Shown here: piece by piece, positions 25,260 through 34,684 of the stretch
How the letters are laid out: the number at the start of each line of letters is the position of its first letter
How positions within the stretch are numbered: position 1 is the first letter of the stretch
Source of the DNA: an uncultured Chlorobiaceae bacterium
Lineage (GTDB): Bacteria > Bacteroidota > Chlorobiia > Chlorobiales > Chlorobiaceae
Reading direction: 5' to 3'
DNA: 34,774 bases
NCBI GenBank assembly: GCA_903887845.1
Contig: CAISRC010000020.1
Coordinates: forward strand, 1-34,774
Notes under the pieces: generated by a model
Told to the model about the DNA's origin: nothing
What the model saw: only the letters and a program-made list of their open reading frames with translations
Databases searched by the model: none
Translations under genes and position numbers: made by a program

Positions 25260-28240
25260 AACTGAAATTCGATTCAACCCTCAGCTACCAGCTCGAAGCC
25301 ATAAAAAGCGTCACCGACCTTTTTGAAGGCCAGCCAGCCCGCAGCTCCGGCTTTCAGATTGATTTCGGTCGCGGTGGCAGCATGTACAACGACCTCGGCA
25401 TCGGCAACGACCTGGCGCTTTCAGGTGAGCTGATATTGCAAAACCTGCACGCTGTTCAATCCCGCAACAACGTGCCGAAATCGCGGCTGCTTCAGGAAGA
25501 AGCCGCCGCCTATGGCTTTCCCAACTTCTCCGTTGAAATGGAGACCGGAACAGGCAAAACCTACGTCTATCTCCGCTCCATCTTTGAACTGAACAAACTC
25601 TACGGATTCAAGAAGTTCATCATCGTGGTGCCTTCAGTAGCCATCCGCGAAGGAGTAACCAGCTCCATCAAGCTGATGCGCGACCACTTCCGGGGCCTCT
25701 ACAACAACATCGCCTTCGACCATTTCGTCTACCAGTCAAAAGATCTGAGCCGGGTTCGCCAGTTTGCCGTGAACAATGAAATACAGATTATGGTCATCAA
25801 CATTCAGGCATTCCAGAAGGATGCAGGTGAGAATGTTGATTATGCCTCCCTCACCGATGAACAGAAAAAACGGCTCAATGTGATCCATCAGGAGCAGGAC
25901 AGAATGTCGGGCCGTCGTCCCATTGAGTACGTTCAGGCCACCAATCCGATCCTGATTATCGACGAGCCCCAAAGCGTGGACAACACCGAAAAGTCACAGA
26001 AAGCAATCCGCAATCTCCAGCCGCTCTTCTGCCTGCGCTATTCGGCAACACACAGCAACCCTTACAATCTCCTTTACCAGCTTGATCCCGTTCGCGCCTA
26101 CGACCTGCGCCTTGTCAAGCAGATAGAGGTTATTGATGCTTCAGGCGCTCAGGACTACAATCAGACCTTTGTTCGCCTTGATGCAGTCGGTTACTGGCCC
26201 AAAACAGCCAAAACCCCCCAGGCTAAAGTGACCATTTTTGAAGACACGCCCAACGGCTCCCGAGAAAAGCAGATAACCATAAAGCATGGCGCCAACCTTG
26301 CAAGCAAGACCAACCGCACCGATTATGAAGGTTATCTGGTGACCAACATCAATGCTGAACCCGACAATGAATATGTGGAGTTTCAGAACGGCATTGTTGT
26401 AGAGCGATTTCAGGAATCCGGCGGCATGGCTGATGAACGCATCAAAAGCCAGATTGAACAGACCGTCGAAGCACACTTTGCCAAAGAGAAAAAACTCAAG
26501 GGGAAGGGGATTAAAGTGCTCTCCCTCTTCTTCATCGACCACGTCAAAAGCTACCGCTCCTACGACGACGATGGCAACCCCTGTAAAGAAAAGATCGCCC
26601 GATGGTTTGAAGAGGCCTACACGGCAACCGGCAGCAAATCACTCTACGCCGGGCTCATTCCATACCGGGCAGAAGAAGTTCATGACGGTTACTTTTCAGC
26701 AGACAAAAAGAAAGGCAAAATCGTAGACCTCCTTGATACCAGCGGCAGTACCGCCAAAGATGACGAGACCTACGAGCTCATCATGAAAGACAAAGAGCGC
26801 CTGCTCTCACCGGAGGTGCCCCTTCGCTTTATCTTCAGCCACTCAGCCCTGAAAGAGGGGTGGGATAACCCCAACGTCTTCCAGATCTGCACCCTGCGTG
26901 AAATGGGTACCGACCGTGAACGTCGACAGACCATTGGGCGCGGCCTTCGCCTTCCGGTGAATCAGGATGGTGACCGTGTCTACGACGACCAGATCAACCG
27001 CCTTACCGTTATTGCCAACGAAACCTTTGAAAACTTCGCCAAAGGATTGCAGTCCGAAATAGAAGCCGCCATCGACCCGAGCGGCAACTTCAAATTTGGT
27101 CGTGTTCCTCAGATCGCCTTCACTCCAGTGCTCAACACAGCAGGAACCGGCTACCTGACCCAGGAGGAATCAAGTGAAATCTGGCAATGTGTTGCCGAAC
27201 ACGGCCTGATTGACAGCTATGGCGACATTACTACGGTATTCACGCCCGCGAAAGCCGATTTTACGTTCAACCTGCCGGAAAAGTATACCGGTCTTGAAGA
27301 TGCGGTCATTGGGCGCATTCAGAAGTATCTGCCGCGTGATTTTGTGAAGGATGGCCGTGATCGCCAGAAAGTGACCTACAACAAACGTGTCGAACTGAAC
27401 GATGATTTTCAGGCACTCTGGAATAAAATCAGCCAGAAAACCAGATACTCCGTAGAGTTTAAAACGTCGGAACTTGTCACTCTTGCAGCAGGGAAGATGA
27501 ACACCATGGCGGAAATCAAGCCAGTGCTGATAGAAATCACCAAAAGAGACCTCGAAATAAAAGAGTCCGGGCTTCAAGGCGGAAAAATCACCAGCAGCAG
27601 AACACACCTTGTCCATAACGAGCAGCCTTTGCCGGATATTCTCGCCTTTTTGCAGCGCGAAACCGAACTCACCCGAGGTACATTGGTTGAAATCCTCAAG
27701 CAATCAGGACGGTTGAAAGATTTCACCCTCAACCCCCAATCCTTCATGACCGAAAGCGCCAGAATGATCAACCGCGCACTGCACGAACTGATTATCGACG
27801 GCATCAAATACGAGCCGATCAAAGGCCAATACTACGAAATGCGCCTCTTCGAAGCCGAGGAGATAGAAGAGTACCTCAGCCGCCTCTACAGCGTGCAAAG
27901 CACCGATAACCGTACCCCGTTCAACTACATTGCCTACGATTCCGGCACAGAAGAAGAGGTCGCCAAACTCCTCGATGCCGACGAACGGGTAAAATTCTTC
28001 TGTAAACTGCCACGTTGGTTCAAAGTAGCAACCCCACTCGGCGACTACAACCCCGACTGGGCCGTCGTTGTCGATGAGACCCCGAAACTCTATCTCGTTC
28101 GCGAAACTAAAAGCACCCTCGACCGCGACAAACGCCGCTCAACCGAAAACAAAAAAGTCGATTGCGGCAAAGCTCATTTCAAATCACTGGGGGTTAACTT
28201 TAAAGATGCCACTACGATTTATGAGGTGCTGAATCCATAG
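25256..28240 (+). CDS. res: Type III restriction enzyme, helicase/endonuclease subunit (Res)
   Basis: An ATP-dependent translocase and nuclease that cuts DNA when two unmethylated sites are engaged by Mod. In 994 residues one sees Walker A METGTGKT (95-102), the DEPQ Walker B (IIDEPQSVD, about 236), the helicase motif VI-like RRQTIGRGLRLPV, and a C-terminal PD-(D/E)XK nuclease site with D934 (NPDWAVV) and E950-x-K952 (LVRETKS). All key residues are present, so it looks active. It overlaps the doc-like gene by 4 bp. Confidence 0.93.
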   Translation: MKLKFDSTLSYQLEAIKSVTDLFEGQPARSSGFQIDFGRGGSMYNDLGIGNDLALSGELILQNLHAVQSRNNVPKSRLLQEEAAAYGFPNFSVEMETGTGKTYVYLRSIFELNKLYGFKKFIIVVPSVAIREGVTSSIKLMRDHFRGLYNNIAFDHFVYQSKDLSRVRQFAVNNEIQIMVINIQAFQKDAGENVDYASLTDEQKKRLNVIHQEQDRMSGRRPIEYVQATNPILIIDEPQSVDNTEKSQKAIRNLQPLFCLRYSATHSNPYNLLYQLDPVRAYDLRLVKQIEVIDASGAQDYNQTFVRLDAVGYWPKTAKTPQAKVTIFEDTPNGSREKQITIKHGANLASKTNRTDYEGYLVTNINAEPDNEYVEFQNGIVVERFQESGGMADERIKSQIEQTVEAHFAKEKKLKGKGIKVLSLFFIDHVKSYRSYDDDGNPCKEKIARWFEEAYTATGSKSLYAGLIPYRAEEVHDGYFSADKKKGKIVDLLDTSGSTAKDDETYELIMKDKERLLSPEVPLRFIFSHSALKEGWDNPNVFQICTLREMGTDRERRQTIGRGLRLPVNQDGDRVYDDQINRLTVIANETFENFAKGLQSEIEAAIDPSGNFKFGRVPQIAFTPVLNTAGTGYLTQEESSEIWQCVAEHGLIDSYGDITTVFTPAKADFTFNLPEKYTGLEDAVIGRIQKYLPRDFVKDGRDRQKVTYNKRVELNDDFQALWNKISQKTRYSVEFKTSELVTLAAGKMNTMAEIKPVLIEITKRDLEIKESGLQGGKITSSRTHLVHNEQPLPDILAFLQRETELTRGTLVEILKQSGRLKDFTLNPQSFMTESARMINRALHELIIDGIKYEPIKGQYYEMRLFEAEEIEEYLSRLYSVQSTDNRTPFNYIAYDSGTEEEVAKLLDADERVKFFCKLPRWFKVATPLGDYNPDWAVVVDETPKLYLVRETKSTLDRDKRRSTENKKVDCGKAHFKSLGVNFKDATTIYEVLNP

Positions 28241-28314
28241 AATATTTTATGTAACTATTTAGAGCAAATGGTTTAATAGATGCTTACTGTTTTCTCGATT
28301 TCAAATGAAACCAA

Positions 28315-28975
28315 ATGAATTGGACCGAATACTTCAAGATGATGGAAGACTGGAAACGCCTTCCTGCATACAAGGCAGAACCAAGAATCGATAGTCTCAT
28401 TGGCTTTTACTTGCCTCAGATAGTATCAGATTTTCTTAAAACTGATACTATTAAAGAGAAAGGGATTATTCCGGAGTTGCCATTGAGACTTGGAACTCTT
28501 CAGGTCAAAGAGATTCACAAAGAAAAGAAGTACGCCGATCTTTCATACAAGGTTGATTTTTATCTCCTTGGTGAATCGGGAATAAATTACTTCGTTGAGT
28601 TCAAGACAGACTCTGGATCGCGAAATCAAAAGCAGGATGATTATTTAGAAAAAGCCGAAGAGGTGAAGATGGCTGCTATTGTACATGGTATCCTCCAAAT
28701 CGCATCGGCGACCTCATTCAACTACAAGCACAAGTACGAGCATTTGATTTCCAAGCTGAAGGAACTGGAACTGATCAGCGAGGAATAATGAATACACAGG
28801 AAAGACTGATTTGATTGAGGTTATCTATGTTCAACCTCATCAAGCAATGATGAACAGTAAAGAGAAGAAGGTTATTAATTTCGAATGTTTATCAAAATGG
28901 TTAAATGAAAATCATGGTGATAGTGAATATGAGGTAGCTCTTGCGAACACACTTAAAAAATGGTCTGAAGATTGA
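28315..28975 (+). pseudogene. Frameshifted PD-(D/E)XK nuclease-like protein
   Basis: The first frame gives 157 residues and stops at TAA 28786-28788. It carries a nuclease-like core, VDFYLL followed by YFVEFKTD (D..ExK), with a Gln-rich QKQDDYL helix after it. Directly downstream the second frame continues without a start from about 28781 (GKTDLIEVIYVQPHQ, then LSKWLNE, LKKW) to TGA 28973-28975. Such a tail is typical of these proteins, so the intact gene would encode about 220 residues and one base has been gained or lost near 28760-28785. It lies 74 bp after res and may belong to the restriction island. A sequencing error is not excluded. Confidence 0.65.
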
Positions 28976-29855
28976 GTGCTTTCTCTGTGATGATCTGGTA
29001 CGTGAACTTGTTAGCATAAGCAAATCAAATCAGCAGATAACCAACAACCACATCCAGCAGAGCGCTCCGCTCCGTTTGCGCAGCCCAGCGGCAAACTGGC
29101 TACCACGCTCACCCCGACCACCCGCAAATGCAGTGCCGAGTACAGCCCTGCACTTGCTCACCTCAGCCGACCATCAGTGCCATGAGAGCAACCCGCTCAA
29201 CAGCGCCCGCCTGTCGCTGCATTCGCTTTACTTCGTTACGCTTTCATTTCGCTCCGTCGGGAGCGCTGTTCAGCGGAAAAGAAATCAGGTAGGCGCTTCG
29301 CACGCGCAGCCTGGCGGACTCGAAAGCCGACTGATATCGGCCTGCACTGCCCGCCATCCCTCGTAGCAACAAAAAATGACAGGTAGCCAACATCTCTTCC
29401 ACCATTCTTGTCACGCCTCGCCGCTTAAAACGGCGATGCCCTGACAAGAATGAAGAGTTTCGGAAAGAAAAAAGAGATCATCAAACGCTCAACTCAATAC
29501 CGAAGGTTGTCAGTATTGCACAGCAGCAGACTGGCGCGAAAGCGGAGTACCTTCTTCGCTTTAACAAACATTCCAGCCCCTCCCAGCATGGCTCCGTTGA
29601 GTACAAGAGCGCCAATGGAAAGCAAGCTTGCGCCTCTTCCGGCAACTCCGCTTCGCTCCACTGCCGGTCACCTCTCCCTTGCGCAAACGAAGAGAGGATA
29701 TATACTGTTCAAGAATCTGCATTGATATCGCGCTTTATTTATTGACGTTAACTACCAATAATATGAGCAATTGTATTATCTTTTTCACTTTTTTTTATTG
29801 CTTTGATGAATTATTCCTGTTAGATTAACTGAAATAGCATGGTAGCCGTGACATC
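28976..29855. other. 880-bp stretch without a supported gene
   Basis: GC-rich, with repeated CGCT-type words (for example GCATTCGCTTTACTTCGTTACGC and GCGCTCCGCTCCG) and no frame with recognisable protein. Two open frames (28941-29366, 29450-29725) have Ser/Arg/Ala/Leu-rich nonsense-like translations. A hairpin lies at 29403-29452. From about 29720 the sequence turns AT-rich ahead of the toxin-antitoxin remnants. It looks like scrambled or foreign intergenic DNA. Confidence 0.45.
29403..29452. repeat. Imperfect 50-nt hairpin
   Basis: CATTCTTGTCA (29403-29413) pairs perfectly with TGACAAGAATG (29442-29452). An inner CGCCG (29419-29423) pairs with CGGCG (29431-29435) around the loop CTTAAAA. 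There is no T tract on either side, so it is not a plain terminator; a REP-like element or transposon end is possible. Confidence 0.45.
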
Positions 29856-30150
29856 ATGATACAATCATTTAAAAACAGGGCAACCGAAGAGCTTTATAAT
29901 GGAAAGAAAACCAAGGCGGCTTTAAAGCTTTGTCCTGCGTCACTGTGGAAACCAGCATGCAGAAAACTTGATCAACTTGACTCGGTCATACATCTTGAAG
30001 AGATGCGGATTCCTCCCGGAAACCATCTGGAAGCATTGGCAGGCGATCGCATTGGGCAATTCAGCATTCGCGTCAATCTTTCAATACAGAATATGTTTTT
30101 TCTGGACTGAGAACGGACCAGAGAATGTAGAGATAGTTGACTATCATTAA
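29856..30150 (+). pseudogene. higB: HigB-type toxin, frameshifted
   Basis: The first 79 or so residues (MIQSFKNRATEELYNGKK, RKLDQLDSV, MRIPPGNHLEALAGDR, QFSIRVN) are a HigB/RelE-type mRNA interferase that cleaves mRNA on the ribosome. After RVN the reading frame must shift by one base to continue as YRICFFWTENGPENVEIVDYH and stop at TAA 30148-30150, exactly the family ending. The break lies in AATCTTTCAA (about 30074-30083), most simply one extra T. As written, the toxin would lose its catalytic C-terminus. higA follows 17 bp later and is intact. Confidence 0.8.
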
Positions 30151-30167
30151 AAAAATTTAGAATCAAC

Positions 30168-30503
30168 ATGATACGCATACCAACACAGAGAGCGCCAACT
30201 CATCCCGGCGAAATGTTGCTGGAAGAATTCCTGTTACCTATGGCGATAACCCAGCGGCAATTGGCTGATGCCATTCATGTACCGTACCAGCGAATCAATG
30301 AAATAGTAAACGGCAAGCGAGGAGTTACACCGGCTACGGCATTGCGATTAGCTTTTTTTTTCGGGAACTCTGCTGATTTCTGGATGAACCTCCAGCAGCG
30401 GTGGGATCTCTATCATGCGCAGAAATCCGAGGGTGAAACGCTCAAGATGATCAAGCCCATCATCCTGATGAAGGGAGCTGTATCCAAAAACGTGTCATAT
30501 TGA
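30168..30503 (+). CDS. higA: HigA-type antitoxin
   Basis: A 111-residue HTH protein that binds HigB and represses the operon. The start MIRIPTQRAPTHPGEMLLEEFL is a hallmark of the family, followed by a helix-turn-helix (ITQRQLADAIHVPYQRINEIVNGKRGVT) and the FFGNSADFWMNLQQRWDL helix. It appears complete. The partner toxin gene is frameshifted, so it may persist as a repressor or orphan antitoxin. Confidence 0.9.
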   Translation: MIRIPTQRAPTHPGEMLLEEFLLPMAITQRQLADAIHVPYQRINEIVNGKRGVTPATALRLAFFFGNSADFWMNLQQRWDLYHAQKSEGETLKMIKPIILMKGAVSKNVSY

Positions 30504-30560
30504 ACTCATTGAATATCGCTTCCATTCATTTGCATCCCGAAGAAATACTTGGAGAAGAAG

Positions 30561-30665
30561 ATGTGGAATGACGAAATTGTAGATGAAGTAAGAGCTATTC
30601 GTGATGCCCACGCAGCCAAATTTGGCTATGACTTGCTGGCTATCTATGCTGATCTGAAAAAGTAA
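30561..30665 (+). CDS. Small ORF of unknown function, possibly cut short by a stop codon
   Basis: ATG 30561 has a good GGAG site 6 nt upstream. The 34 residues (MWNDEIVDEVRAIRDAHAAKFG, then YDLLAIYADLKK) resemble a small protein found beside PIN toxins or on its own in many genomes; I know no function. After TAA 30663-30665 the same frame stays open for 32 more codons (EAEHIAAGHLYIPAPERPAP...) to TGA 30762-30764 with protein-like content, so the TAA may be a nonsense mutation. Confidence 0.5.
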   Translation: MWNDEIVDEVRAIRDAHAAKFGYDLLAIYADLKK

Positions 30666-30841
30666 GAAGCTGAACATATTGCCGCTGGTCATCTATATAT
30701 TCCTGCGCCTGAGCGTCCGGCACCTGACACAGCATTGCAGCGTAGTCGCTTCGCTCACCACTGAATTCAGTCGTTAGGCCCCATAAAAGGTCGCCGCGCG
30801 GTTCGTTTGACAATCTCATTAATTGTAGCTACATTAAAGTT

Positions 30842-31111
30842 GTGAGAGTCGAGTTTGATCCCGCCAAGGACGCGGTAAACCAGGCGTAGCACGGTGTGTC
30901 TCTGGCTATGGCAGGGGATCTCGACTGGGAAGCCGCACTGGTGTGGGTTGATGAACGGTTTGAGTACGGCGAGTCGCGAATGATTGCGCTCGCTCCGAAA
31001 ACCGAAATCCTGTACTGCGTTGCATTTGTAGACCGAGGCGAAGTGCGAAGGGTCATCAGTCTGCGCCGTGCCAATCGTCGAGAGGTGAAACACTATGTCG
31101 AAAATCTCTAA
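30842..31111 (+). pseudogene. brnT: BrnT-type toxin with in-frame amber codon
   Basis: From GTG 30842 the translation reads RVEFDPAKDAVNQA, then TAG at 30887-30889, then HGVSLAMA..LDWEAALVWVDERF..RMIALAP..LYCVAFVDRGEVRRVISLRRANRREVKHYV. This is BrnT, a RelE-like ribonuclease. The TAG falls where homologues carry Lys or Arg before HGVS, so a single AAG-to-TAG change would explain it. The last 17 bp overlap brnA, as usual for this pair. An internal ATG (30908) could only give a truncated protein lacking the first strand. Confidence 0.82.
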
Positions 31112-31394
31112 GCGTTCAACTATCCTCATGCCCACTGCGGAAGAGGACAAGGCCATTACTGCGGCAGCTAAAAGTGACCCTGACGCGCAGCTACTCACGC
31201 CAAAGCAACTTAAGGCGATGGTGCCAATCCGCGCCCTGCGTGGTCGTCCGAGGTCTGAAAACAAGAAGCTGCTTGTGTCGGTGCGTTATAGCCCCGAGGT
31301 TGTAGCCTACTTCAAGTCAACCGGTGAAGGTTGGCAATCGCGAATGGATGGTGTGCTTCGTGATTACGTAACGCGCCATTCCAGTAGCGCGTGA
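31095..31394 (+). CDS. brnA: BrnA-type antitoxin
   Basis: A 99-residue ribbon-helix-helix antitoxin. The start (KRSTILMPTAEEDKAITAAAKSDPDAQLLT), the middle RGRPRSENKKLLVSVRYSPEVVAYFKSTGEGWQSRM and the VLRDYV end are typical for BrnA, which binds DNA and BrnT. It is complete although its toxin gene carries a stop. Confidence 0.88.
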   Translation: MSKISKRSTILMPTAEEDKAITAAAKSDPDAQLLTPKQLKAMVPIRALRGRPRSENKKLLVSVRYSPEVVAYFKSTGEGWQSRMDGVLRDYVTRHSSSA

Positions 31395-31460
31395 AATTCT
31401 TATCCTGATACATGGCGATGTGATCATTGTTCAATCATGCCCTGTGCTCCTGATTTCGGT

Positions 31461-31773
31461 TCACACCATTCCCTCTGGTACGTTATCGATGGTTAACGTG
31501 ATCGGGAGATACATGGGGGCAAGCGAGATGATGCCTGAATTTTCAAGAATCGAGAGCCATCGTTTTCCGGTCGCATGGTTGATGTCGCTCTTATACTGCC
31601 AGGTGTCGAAGGAATGTTGTTTTTCCGGTTTGGCGAGGTCCGGTCAGCAGCATGACGGGGAATTGTTGACTCGCTTGCAGGAAAAAGCTCTCAAGTGTTC
31701 TTGTTTTGTACGGCACGAATCGGCTATTTTTATACTCTGTAATAAAGTTAGCCGAAAAAATGGAAGGGAGCAA
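31461..31773 (-). pseudogene. Remnant of an AAA ATPase with DUF4143 domain
   Basis: The minus strand reads TRTLESFFLQASQQFPVML, P-loop TGPRQTGKTTFLRHL, then breaks. In another frame it continues at once with SDINHATGKRWLSILENSGIISLAP, which is the C-terminal DUF4143 HTH-like part. About 200 or more residues between the two are deleted. These ATPases are common and of uncertain role, often near toxin-antitoxin genes. The start is unclear. Confidence 0.65.
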
Positions 31774-31869
31774 CAGGTAAAAAAGATAGTACCTCTGAGA
31801 GTGATGCAGGTGGTGAAAAGGTTATACGCATAAGTTAATGGGAGGAGACAGGGGGACGTACCTGAAATC

Positions 31870-32110
31870 ATGAACTCTGCCCACTTGAGCGCATTAAGTT
31901 TACGTTTACCCAAATCATTACACGCGCAACTTTTTGAAGCAGCACAAGTAGAAGGTATTTCCATCAATCAGTTTATTATGCTTGCAGTTGCTGAAAAAGT
32001 TGCGGCTCTTTCAGCAACTGAATATTTAGAAAAGCGGCAGCCGTGAAAAAGTTCTTGAATTTTTGAGCAATGTTCCTGATATGGAACCAGAAGCCTATGA
32101 TAAATTGTAA
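31870..32110 (+). pseudogene. HicB-type antitoxin, frameshifted
   Basis: ATG 31870 gives 58 residues with the ribbon-helix-helix core (LSLRLPKSLHAQLFEAAQVEG, then ISINQFIMLAVAEKVAAL, EYLEKR) and stops at TGA 32044. One frame over, GSREKVLEFLSNVPDMEPEAYDKL runs to TAA 32108-32110, the normal tail of this antitoxin group. One or two bases are missing near GAAAAGCGGCAG (32030-32041). No toxin gene is adjacent. Confidence 0.65.
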
Positions 32111-32170
32111 AATGGTTTACTTATGTTGCCGTAACGTTTGCTTCATGAACATAAGCATGAACTCCGTTTT

Positions 32171-33007
<837 letters not shown>

Positions 33008-33083
33008 TTAGGTTATCACCGCCTTTATCATCAAAAATTCAGGCTTGATTTATTATTGTTCTGAAGCAGTTATGTCTATTATC

Positions 33084-33100
33084 ATGCAAGATGTGTGCCA
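33084..33100 (-). promoter_or_regulatory. Sigma-54 (-24/-12) promoter of nifH
   Basis: The minus strand reads TGGCAC-ACATC-TTGCAT, a full match to the sigma-54 consensus TGGCAC-N5-TTGCW with conserved GG and GC. The start would be near 33073, giving a leader of about 78 nt before the nifH ATG. A perfect NifA site (TGT-N10-ACA) was not found; TGT-N11-ACA occurs near 33242-33258. Confidence 0.82.
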
Positions 33101-33520
33101 ATGAATAGTTTTTTTACCAATTTATTGGGGATAAAAAAATGGTTGGAAGGTTAACCTCTTATCAATGAAGGGTTTCGCTCTTTTCTTGCAACATCATTTA
33201 TTTATTCGGTGGGTGATTATTTGTAGTGAAACAGAATTTCTTTGTAGCCAAAAGCCACATTTTATGTCAATAATGAGAAAATATATACGGATTTGTAGCT
33301 TTTTTCGGGCCACATACTCAACTCTGTTCATTTGCAGGGAGCATAGAGAGTTGTTACACCGAAAGTGTCTTATTGAGTTATTTCGTTGATAACGAATCTC
33401 CATAATTGACGATAAAATGTAGAACAGTAATACCTGTGACTAATAATTTATGGTTAAATCTGCATCTGCTGTTAATTAGTTAGATAATATCTGTGTAATC
33501 TTTCGATTTCTTTTGTTTTT

Positions 33521-33544
33521 CGTTATAGCGAAGCGTATATATCG
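33521..33544. promoter_or_regulatory. ModE-box-like palindrome, distal
   Basis: CGTTATA-N10-TATATCG, one mismatch from the 7-10-7 pattern CGTTATA-N10-TATAACG seen at 33588-33611. It is centred 67 bp upstream of that site. Confidence 0.5.
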
Positions 33545-33587
33545 ATTCTCTGGATTGCATAAATCCTGCTACTCGCTTTTCTGTCAG

Positions 33588-33611
33588 CGTTATATTTATA
33601 ATGTTATAACG
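33588..33611. promoter_or_regulatory. ModE box upstream of the FecCD-type importer
   Basis: CGTTATA (33588-33594), 10 nt, then TATAACG (33605-33611): a perfect 7-10-7 inverted repeat. The E. coli modA operator bound by molybdate-loaded ModE has the same 24-bp span and half-sites (CGTTATA-N10-CATAACG). It lies 33 bp before the start of the permease gene, a place suited to repression when molybdate is plentiful. Confidence 0.7.
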
Positions 33612-33643
33612 ATAGTGTCGTGATTGATTAATAAAAGAGGTCT

Positions 33644-34684
33644 TTGAATTCTGAATATCGCTCAACTTTTTGTTTCCCTGATCACTCCATGAAAGGTCTT
33701 TCTCTGATTGTGGTTTGCCTGCTTGTTCTGGCAGTAGTCGCCCTCTTTTCGATGGGTACGGGGAGGTATCCCGTGTCGTTCGCGGATCTCTTGTTGTGGA
33801 TCACGACTGGTCAGTGCCGTGATGAGAATCTTCCAATTATTCTTGTCAACATTCGCTTGCCCCGCCTTGTTGGCGCAATAGCCGCTGGTGGGGCGTTGGC
33901 CATGTCGGGGGCGGCTTATCAGGGGATGTTTCGTAATCCGATGGTGAGCCCCGATATTCTTGGTGTCAGCTCCGGTGCGGGATTTGGTGCGGCGCTTGCC
34001 ATTCTGCTCTCCTTGCCGGTGGCCGGAATACAGGTGTTCTCGTTCGCCGGTGGCATAACCGCCGTGCTGATAGCGGTCAGTATCAGTAAAACAATTGGAC
34101 GCAGTCACGATTCGGTACTGGTGCTGGTGCTTTCGGGCATCATTATCTCCTCACTCTTCGGCGCTCTGCTCTCCATGCTCAAGTATATCGCTGATCCTGA
34201 TGACAAGCTGCCCGCCATCACCTACTGGCTCATGGGCAGCCTTGCCAATATTCGGATGAGCGATCTCATGGTGATTTTGCCGCTGTTGTTTGTCGGGAGC
34301 ATTCCCCTGATGCTGGTGAGCTGGCGGCTGAATGTGCTTTCATTTGGAGAGGATGAAGCCCGCTCGCTTGGTGTCCACACGGGCTGGATGCGAGCGCTGG
34401 TGATTCTCTGCGCAACCCTCATGTCTGCCAGTATTATATCAATTACCGGCATTATCGGCTGGGTTGGTCTGATGGTGCCGCATCTTGCACGCTTTGCTGC
34501 CGGGCCAAACCACCGCCTGTTGCTGCCGACCTCATTCCTTTTTGGCTCCATTTTCATGTTGCTGGTTGATACTCTTGCCCGCTCAGTGGTCTCGGTTGAA
34601 ATTCCAGTGGGTATTATCACGGCGATCCTCGGTGCGCCATTTTTTATCTGGTTCCTGAAAAAATCATCCCAAAAGTCATGGTAA
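33644..34684 (+). CDS. FecCD/BtuC-type ABC transporter permease, candidate molybdate or tungstate importer
   Basis: A 346-residue inner-membrane protein with about ten hydrophobic segments. Typical family segments are RLPRLVGAIAAGGALAMSGAAYQGMFRNP, ILGVSSGAGFGAAL, YWLMGSL, LGVHTGWMR and GIIGWVGLMVPHLAR, the last holding the coupling helix region. The family imports iron chelates, haem, cobalamin and, in the MolBC case, molybdate. The two ModE boxes upstream and the nifH neighbour favour molybdate/tungstate; the sequence alone cannot fix the substrate. Start TTG 33644 has AGAGG only 3 nt upstream; ATG 33689 is an alternative without a site. It overlaps the next gene by one base. Confidence 0.85.
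   Translation: MNSEYRSTFCFPDHSMKGLSLIVVCLLVLAVVALFSMGTGRYPVSFADLLLWITTGQCRDENLPIILVNIRLPRLVGAIAAGGALAMSGAAYQGMFRNPMVSPDILGVSSGAGFGAALAILLSLPVAGIQVFSFAGGITAVLIAVSISKTIGRSHDSVLVLVLSGIIISSLFGALLSMLKYIADPDDKLPAITYWLMGSLANIRMSDLMVILPLLFVGSIPLMLVSWRLNVLSFGEDEARSLGVHTGWMRALVILCATLMSASIISITGIIGWVGLMVPHLARFAAGPNHRLLLPTSFLFGSIFMLLVDTLARSVVSVEIPVGIITAILGAPFFIWFLKKSSQKSW

Noticed and set aside
30690-30777. CGTTAGGC at 30770-30777 looks like the end of an integron attC site, in front of a brnT cassette-like gene
   Set aside because: No matching RYYYAAC box or long imperfect hairpin was found in the preceding 60-130 bases, and no integrase gene is present.
33242-33258. TGT-N11-ACA as a NifA upstream activator site
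   Set aside because: The known spacing is 10; an 11-nt spacer is not enough support.
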